64,000 bases of DNA, taken from contig BCJJ01000006.1 of NCBI GenBank assembly GCA_039545355.1, positions 620,001-684,000 of the forward strand, read 5' to 3'. The stretch comes from Trichosporon coremiiforme (lineage: Eukaryota > Basidiomycota > Tremellomycetes > Trichosporonales > Trichosporonaceae). Each line of letters opens with the position of its first letter. The first letter of the stretch is position 1. Positions 57,440-64,000 of this stretch are shown piece by piece. The notes beneath the pieces were generated by a model. The model saw nothing but the letters and a program-made list of their open reading frames with translations. It was not told the origin of the DNA and searched no databases. Both the position numbers and the translations under genes were made by a program.

Positions 57440-58214
57440 ATGTCCAACAACGCGGCAAGTTCTTTCCGCTCCCAGCTCTCCGGTTTCCGATGGGCCAACT
57501 CGGTCCAGGACGACTCGGCGGCGTCGACGCCTGCGTCCCAGGGTAACGTCTTCAGCCGCAGCTGGAACAGCGTGAGCGGCTACATCCCTCTCCGAAACGA
57601 GGGAGCAAGCCGAGAAGAGGAGGCTTACTTTGCTCTTTCAGTGAGTGGAGCTGCTACAGCCTGCACGACGTGAGCTGACATTGCAGCGATGGGAACGGTT
57701 CGTGGCGTCACTGATCTTCCATACTAATCCTCAGCTTCCTCGGTTTCATCGCGTGCTGTATCGGCGGCATGGCATGCTTCGGTATCGCCTTCCTATTCTT
57801 GCCTATGCGTGGGTTCACAAGCCGCGGTTTTCGACTAACCCTCAGTTGCGATTAAGCCGCGAAAGTTCGCGCTCGCGTTCACCCTTGGCTCGTGTCTATT
57901 CATGCTCGGATTCGCGATCCTCCACGGCCCCATGGCTCGTAAGTTTGGTGCTGCTTCCGCAATTGACTCCAGACCTGAAGCACATCATTTCGAAGGAGCG
58001 CCTGCCCTTCTCGATAGCGTACTTCGGCTCGCTCGCTCTGACGCTTTTCTTCGCTATCGGCGTGCGCTCAACGATTGGCACCCTCGTCGCGGCCATCGTT
58101 CAGGTCGCTGCGCTACTCACGTATCTCGCCGCCTATCTTCCAGGCGGTGTCGTGACTCTCCGCATGGGGTCGCAGATGCTCTTCCGCGGCGCCGGAAACG
58201 TCCTGCCCGTGTAG
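57440..58214 (+). CDS. SFT2: Vesicle transport protein Sft2 (Got1/Sft2 family)
   Basis: Exons 57440-57640, 57687-57697, 57735-57808, 57846-57938 and 57973-58214 encode 206 residues. Sft2 is a tetraspan Golgi membrane protein that assists fusion of endosome-derived vesicles. A cytosolic N-terminus of about 65 residues is followed by LSRWERFLGFIACCIGGMACFGIAFLFLPM (helix 1), KPRKFALAFTLGSCLFMLGFAILHGP (helix 2), KHIISKERLPFSIAYFGSLALTLFFAIGV (helix 3) and TLVAAIVQVAALLTYLAAYLPGG (helix 4). Exon 2 is only 11 nt and exists solely to encode RWE(R); its skipping would break the frame. Introns are 34-46 nt. Confidence 0.93.
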
Positions 58215-58490
58215 TCGATGCCTATAGTGTTGTCGGTCGAGCTGTACTATGTATCATCTATAGAGCAGGGTCTGCGCAAGCATCAGGGACCTCACATAAG
58301 CCGTCAGAGTGCGAAGATGAACTGATAGGCTGCTTTCTGTGTGTTGCGGACGTCGATGTTCACGGCTGTGCCACCAACGTCAGTTTGCTTCCGCACAGGC
58401 AGCCATGACAATATGGGCGGTGGAGGTCGACCCGAAAGTTCAGGTCACGATCAGCAGCTGCAACTGTTGTTGTTGTTCGTTATGCTCACC

Positions 58491-59723
58491 ATGTCAACGA
58501 CAATACCTACCGTGCCATCAAAGGTGGTGCATACGTGAGCTTAACTAACCTTGAAGGAGCTGACAGCAGACTCTCACATGAAGCCGGCGTCAACGTCATC
58601 GCCTACAACCACGGATCAAAGTATCTTCTTTCCGGCAGCAGCGACCGCACGATCCGGCTATGGAACCCTTCCTCGGGGAAGGAAGTCAAGGTGTATCGAG
58701 GGCAGGCGCACGAGATCTTAGCCCTAGATGTGTAAGTGCAGGACTATCGCTGCGGGCGGTCGAGAGCTGAAGAAAACCCTGATTGTTTACCTCATCTGGA
58801 GCACTCTTTCCCAGAGCTGGCCATTCGCACAACTGAGCTGACATCAGCGCCTCCGACAACGCCAAGTTTGCATCCTGTGGCGGTGATCGCGCAGTCTTTC
58901 TGTGGGACGTAGCCTCCGGACAGACGATACGAAGACTGCAAGGGCACTTTGGCAAGCTACACGCCGTTGCGTTCAGTAACGATGCCAGCCTGTTGGCGAG
59001 CGGTACGTTCTGCTCGTTAATTCGCTTCGGTAGCTGACATCCAGGCGGCTTTGATGCGAAGGTCATGCTGTGGGACATGCGCGCCTCGACACGAGATCCT
59101 CTGCAGACGCTCAAGGACGCGACCTCGAGCATTACATCGCTCAGCATCCCGCCGGACTCGGTACAAATCATCGCGGGCAGTATGGACGGCCATGTCCGCG
59201 CGTATGACATCCGGATGGGCCAGATGACGGAAGACCTTGTTGGCTGTGCGTGATCTGCAGCTTTTTTTGAATGCGTCGTGTCAGCTGACCCACAGCCCCG
59301 GTGACCGCTGTGGTCCCATCACCTTCCTCGCCGAAAGACACGCTGCTCGTTGCGTCGCAGGACGGCAAGCTTCGTCTCTTCGACCGGTCAAACGGAAGCG
59401 TAAGCTGCCTTAGCGTGCTCCTAGCTAACATCAGGTCTTGCAGACGTTCTCAGGCCACACCGGCGGACAAGGAAGGAATCGACCAGCATTTAGCCGCGGC
59501 GAGTCGGCGATTCTGGCAGGCGGGGAAGACGGCAAGCTCTGGGCGTGGAACGTGCTTGATGCGAAGCCGCTCAGCGGGTTCCCGCAATCACCACACCGGA
59601 AAGCAATCACGAGCGTGCTGTGCAACCCGAACGGGAAGGAAATGGTCACCGCTTCGCTTGGTGAGTGTTGTGACATGCCGGAAGCTGACGACAGACGGGA
59701 CGATCAAGATCTGGAGCACCTAG
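58491..59723 (+). CDS. WDR83: WD40 protein WDR83/MORG1
   Basis: Seven exons (58491-58534, 58570-58731, 58848-59002, 59045-59245, 59296-59399, 59435-59660, 59695-59723) encode 306 residues forming a seven-blade beta-propeller. WDR83 is a scaffold found in catalytic spliceosomes and in MAP-kinase modules. Blades are marked by YLLSGSSDRTIRLWNP, FASCGGDRAVFLWDV, LLASGGFDAKVMLWDM, IIAGSMDGHVRAYDI, LLVASQDGKLRLFDR, ILAGGEDGKLWAWNV and the final MVTASLDGTIKIWST stop. The start is uncertain: the frame is open upstream, and 58491 was chosen for its ACC ATG context; 58482 is also in frame. Introns are 34-116 nt. Confidence 0.9.
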
Positions 59724-61005
59724 TGCCGGGATGCGGAGCGACGAGTCGGAGAAGGGAACGCTTTTGTAATGGAAGCATTGCGTTTCTTAACTGACATCAG
59801 AACGAACTCGACACCTGGAAGATGAGAATCAACTGTATGCATTAGCTATTGTCAACCAGAAGACACTTGAAGTCGTCGCCCTACGCACCGTGAACCGCGT
59901 TTGGGGCTCGCAATACTAGAACACCGGAAAACGGATGATGGCAGACTTTAATCACTAGTTCTCCCAACACCGGCTCACTGTCGGCGTCTCTTGAACCTTT
60001 CAGCAGCCTGCCAGCCGGTAGTTCAACTGCACCGTACCACGGGGACCCTCAACGGGCTGAACCGTCGGCTTACTATTGCGACTTCCAGCATACGCAATCA
60101 AGCGAGCAACACACGCTTCCATGAACGTCGCACTGTTAGGACAAGTCCAACCGCCAGCGGACGACGTCTAGGGCCGTCTGCGCAGTGCTACTACGACGTG
60201 AGCTTCGTGTCCTCGCGCAGTCTTATGTTCCTACTCACACGGGCAGGTCCTGAGAGATCCGCAGCACAGCTCGAGTGGACCGGGCCTCTGCATGGGCCAT
60301 TCATCAAGATGACGAGTACACGTGCACAGGCGACTCGTGCTCGTGCAAATTGGCTCGGAGTCGTGCGCATGGTTGTCGCCATCGCAGAGGATTCACGTTA
60401 CACTAACCCCGCCAAACCGCCGAACTCGATATCGACCGCTCGGCTTCGCACATGGCAGCGGCTCGAGATGATGTCCAACATCTTGGTGTGCTGCGAAGGT
60501 CTTGGGTCACTGATCACCAGGCCGCAAGTGAGGAGGAGTGCGCCCAGTGATCAAGCAACCGTACAGCGGAGTCTTCCTCGCTTTCATGGCCAACTGCAGA
60601 ACAATATGCGCTGGCTGAGTAACCCGAGGGAAGGCACGGACAGTGTACAGGTACGACTACACTCGTATCTTTGGCACAACAGAGGACCACAATATCCTTT
60701 CTAGCCTTGCCACCTGCGTGCGCAGGTCCTCTGCCCACCGCTCATCAGATGTTGGGGACGGTGCCACGGCGTACCTTGATCGCGATGTGCTCCTCTTTGC
60801 TGACTACGACCACAGTCACCCTGCGTGCGTCACCCATGAGATAAAGTGCGCTGGTGCCCGTGTCTCGATGTCTTGCTCCTCATTAAGTTGATCATTCATC
60901 AACGCTCCTCGAACTCCGACTCGATCTCACCTCACCCCGCACACCCATCAGCATTCACACCGTTCGTACACTTCGATTCCGCACCGTGGGCCCAACCTGA
61001 AGACG
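59724..61005. other. Mostly non-coding, with one exon-like open segment
   Basis: The 119-nt segment 59801-59919 follows a canonical acceptor (CTGACATCAG) and is open to a TAG in one phase (DENQLYALAIVNQKTLEVV), but no partner exon fits. The 237-codon open frame at 59991-60704 has a composition unlike the real genes here and is not called. Confidence 0.4.
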
Positions 61006-61268
61006 ATGTTCAGACGTGAGTCACGTTTCCGGTCTTGGGTCAGGGTTTCGTCCAGATTTGTGAATGGTATTGTCTCTGTGCAGCGCACCGTGCATCGGCG
61101 CATCGGCGAGCCGGTGAACCTGATGACGGTGACACTACAGAGGAAGCCCGCGCTGTGCGGGGTGCGGGGATGCGGAGGGTGCGTGCGCGATTTAACTCGG
61201 TTATCAATCGATTAGATCAGGAATGCCACGCCCGCGAGTTCGTTGGACGTGTCGCTTTGAGGAAGTAA
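61006..61268 (+). CDS. Possible small basic protein with one intron
   Basis: ATG at 61006 begins a 10-nt exon (to 61015) followed by a 68-nt intron (GTGAGT...GTGCAG) and an exon at 61084-61268, together 64 residues. The second exon is open in the required phase and ends RFNSVINRLDQECHAREFVGRVALRK. A pyrimidine-rich leader precedes the ATG. The family is not recognised; the basic, Arg-rich N-terminal part would fit mitochondrial import, but this is a guess. Alternative frames through the same exon are also open for part of its length, so the model may be wrong. Confidence 0.3.
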
Positions 61269-61760
61269 ACGTGAGTCCACCCTAAAGTGCGCGTTTAGCG
61301 GGCGCTCGGGCGCCCAACACCGGGGCTGCTCCGTCATGCACCTGCACACCCATCCTTCCAAGATCTCCGAGTGCGGTTCCGACCCAAGGCGACAGTCGGT
61401 CGATGATGAGGAGGCGCAGGGCGAGCACAGCGACCAGGGTGTCCAGGGCGGCATGGCGCGGGGCCGCAACAGGCACTACGTCATGCCGTTGCCCGATATG
61501 AGATGTGCCGAGCGGGTCCGGCGTAGGCAGCGAAAGGGCGCATGCTGTTTGCGGCTTGGCGGCGGCGGGCTGGTGCAGGCCGACGTACCGCGGGTGGCGC
61601 GCGGACACACTGCGCGATCGCGGGAACCCAGGATCGATCGTGGGCTATTCGGCACTAGTCGCTAGTCTTTTCCAGTCAACAACTGGCATGTTTGCCATGG
61701 TTTTGCGTAGCGCGTAGCGTGCGCCGAGCTTGGCCATGCAGGTGTGTTGGCCCATCAATC
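61269..61760. other. Intergenic, no supported gene
   Basis: Short open frames are present in several phases without clear coding character. Confidence 0.4.
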
Positions 61761-61894
61761 ATGGATTCGCGCTCTCCGACAAGTGTGCCATATGTGCCAT
61801 TCGAGATCCTTCGTGCTGCGTTCATGCGTCTTGATTCATCACATCTAGCGATACCCACTGGCGCCGACGTGCAGATGCTGACTGGTTCCTCCAG

Positions 61895-63945
61895 GTCTCT
61901 TCTCGGCTGTCATCTCACTCTTCAACCCCCGTCAACAGCCACCGTTCGCATCAAGAGCCAGGCTCGGCCTCGACCATTGCGCTCTATTCCCCGAGCGACA
62001 CCTGCTCGACTAATCCTCACCCACTATCGGCCCGTCCCTCAATCCACGGAGCTTCCGGTAGCGACCTCAGCGACTTCACACGTCTCGGAGCAAGCTCAGC
62101 CCACGACCCATCGCCTTTCCAGTCCGCCCATACCAGCGCAACCCCTTCCAGAGCCTCCTCACTCGTCCCGACTCACACTCGTCCAGTCGGGGGGGTACCT
62201 CACGGATACCGTCGACAGGCAGGTGAACGTGAACACATCCCGCCCCTTGGGCAGATCCCAACGACTCCAGCTACGGGTTTTACCTGCTCTTGCTTCAGTT
62301 CGAGCTGGACCGCGTCTCCCAGAACCGCGACGGCCGCGAGCACGGACAGGTTCCTGTGACGCTGAATCAGTGGCTCTACTGGCAACGATTTGCTGCACAG
62401 CTCCAGCCTTTTGGGCCGCAGAACGACTGGCTGGCCATGAACTGGCCCCCGATCTGGGTCGACGCACAGGGCCAGCCGGTGTACCAGCTCGATGGTAGCA
62501 TTTCCTTCGCCGAGCCGCACCCATCAAGCCGCAACTTACCCATTCCGCCGGACAAGGTCGACAATCCCTTCCCGTCCCACTATGTGTACGAGCCCGACTT
62601 CGACACTCAACCACTCCCTGCTACCCGCCGCGGTAACCACGGCGTCCGCGACGATGACGATGGCCATCGTTGGCGGGCCCGACCCGTTCCTCCAATCTCT
62701 CGTGGGCCCAGCGGAGATACCCAACACTACGGGCAACTCAATGGACCTCGGCGCTACACGTACGGGTGTACGCTGACCGTAGTGGCCGAGGAAAAGGGGG
62801 CTGAAGATGACTTCGGCTTGGACCACTCTGGGCATTCATCCACTGAGTCCGCGTCGTCCGGCATAACTACGAATACCACGATCTCGGACTCGACCACCGC
62901 GAACCACTCAGCATCGGATACATCGAGTACATCGAGTGATGATCCAGCTTCCTCTGCTGCGGATCACAGTCCGAGCCAGTTCGATTCCTCCGACCACCTC
63001 TCGGCCGAGCGCAGGCTAAGCTTTGGCATGTTCTCGAATGAAGAGGTCTACTACGATGCGCCCTCTCAACTCGGTTCCCCGCTCGTTGCCGAATGGTCGT
63101 CTGACGACGGATACGAGTCTGCCGAAGCAGGCTCGGAGGAGTCTGTCCTCAGGGCCGAAATTTGTGAAGCTGTCCATTGCCACCGCGACTCGATGTACAC
63201 AGACGATGGATCTCAGTTCTCCATTTTCTCCGACTCGCGACGCCCTTCCTTGACTACCGACACCTCATCCCGCCGACCGTCGTTCGCAACTGCGCATGAA
63301 TCTACGTTCGGTTCTCGGCGGCCATCCATCGAAACGTCCGTTGCAGACGAAGCGATTGAAGACGATGACGATGGTATCTCTCCCGTCTCGCCCACAACCA
63401 GCGAAATGCTCATCAACATCTGGCGGTCCGAGCGGTCCAGCATGCTTTTCATTGACCCCTCGGCCCCGCTACCACTCCCCTCCCCCGCCCTCCTCGACAC
63501 CCCCATTAGCCCCCGAATGCCTTCCAGCCCTGGCGCAGCGTCGTTCATGGGCGCAGCACGTCCCGAATCAGTTCTGCTTCCGGACGATGCCGAGCCCGAA
63601 TCCTACGTGACCGAGTCTCCGCAGCAGATCGCCCGTAGCTTCACCTCCGACTGGGAGGAAGAGACGGAGAAAGCCCACGAAACACTCGCTACCCTCAAGG
63701 GGTTCGAGCAGGAACCGGCCAGCATCGCGTGCGTCACCGCCCGTGTGTACCTCTCCGGACGCGTTGCGCCCGCCCAACAGGTGTACTACGAGCTGATGCT
63801 CGCCGCCTCGGAGACAGCGCAGCATTCGCGCCTGGTGCGCGGTCCGCCCATCCCTGGCTCGAAGCGTCGCGAGTCTCTGAAGGCCATCGACATGTCTGGC
63901 GACATGTACCCCCGCCCCCTCTCCCCGTCCCTCATCTACGCGTAA
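61895..63945 (+). CDS. Serine-rich protein of unknown function, 5' end unresolved
   Basis: The main exon 62255-63945 (563 codons) is preceded, across a 32-nt intron (62223-62254), by an exon that runs back at least to the acceptor at 61894. The upstream start is not settled; the ATG at 61761 could be in a first exon. The protein has one well-composed block near the joined region, DPNDSSYGFYLLLLQFELDRVSQ, then TLNQWLYWQRFAAQL and NDWLAMNWPPIWVDAQGQPVYQLDG. It continues with a long Ser/Thr/Asp-rich, probably disordered stretch (about 180 residues) and ends with FTSDWEEETEKAHETLATLKGFEQEPASIACVTARVYLSGRVAPAQQVYYELMLAASE and a short tail. No domain was recognised. Repeated RRPS sites suggest basophilic kinase targets. 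Confidence 0.6.
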
Positions 63946-64000
63946 AACTCATCCGGCAACTCATCCGGCGCTGCCCCCATCGATCCTCTGGGTGTGCCCC
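63946..64000. other. 3' flank at the window end
   Basis: Non-coding; a short direct repeat CTCATCCGGC follows the stop codon. Confidence 0.4.

Noticed and set aside
59991..60704. 237-codon plus-strand frame after WDR83
   Set aside because: Low bias toward the genome's preferred codons and no motif. Possible but unsupported.

Overview
The window is nuclear DNA of a GC-rich basidiomycete yeast, most likely a tremellomycete of the Trichosporonales type. This is inferred from gene density, a strong preference for G/C at third codon positions, and many tiny introns (mostly 32-55 nt, starting GTGAGT/GTAAG and ending with a GCTGAC or GCTAAC branch site 3-10 nt before the CAG acceptor). About two dozen genes can be modelled; most have exon phases that close exactly. 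No plasmid, phage, CRISPR or intact transposon was seen.

Region by region. 1-10.4 kb: 3' part of an amino acid permease, a metal-dependent amidohydrolase, an FAD monooxygenase, splicing factor SF3A1, a formin-like GBD/FH3 protein without an FH2 domain, and mitochondrial ribosomal protein bL34m. 10.7-16.8 kb: RVB1 helicase, a mitochondrial RMND1/DUF155 protein, LEU1 isopropylmalate isomerase. 16.8-25.9 kb: a gene-poor island with an intron-containing tRNA-Arg(CCT), a possibly broken hypothetical gene and two paralogous small secreted beta-trefoil-like proteins. 25.9-37.8 kb: an atypical SDR, a PhzF-family protein, ADA3 (SAGA), phosphofructokinase, a polyol dehydrogenase, and clamp-loader subunit RFC5. 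37.8-46.2 kb: an unrecognised gene split into about nine tiny exons, mitochondrial aminopeptidase ICP55 with a 7-nt microexon, tRNA-Leu(AAG), ARP8 (INO80), EAF6 (NuA4) and a PHO13-type phosphatase whose last intron lacks an AG acceptor. 47.2-64 kb: acetyl-CoA carboxylase ACC1, an SDS3-like Rpd3-complex subunit, SFT2, WDR83, a possible 64-aa gene, and a long serine-rich unknown protein.

The gene content is mainly conserved housekeeping: chromatin (RVB1, ARP8, EAF6, ADA3, SDS3), splicing (SF3A1, WDR83), central metabolism (PFK1, ACC1, LEU1) and mitochondrial function (bL34m, RMND1, ICP55). There is no obvious biosynthetic cluster. The least explained material is the spliced mini-gene at 38.07-38.87 kb, the interrupted ORF at 19.7-20.3 kb, the secreted paralog pair, and a 13-bp palindrome recurring in non-coding DNA.
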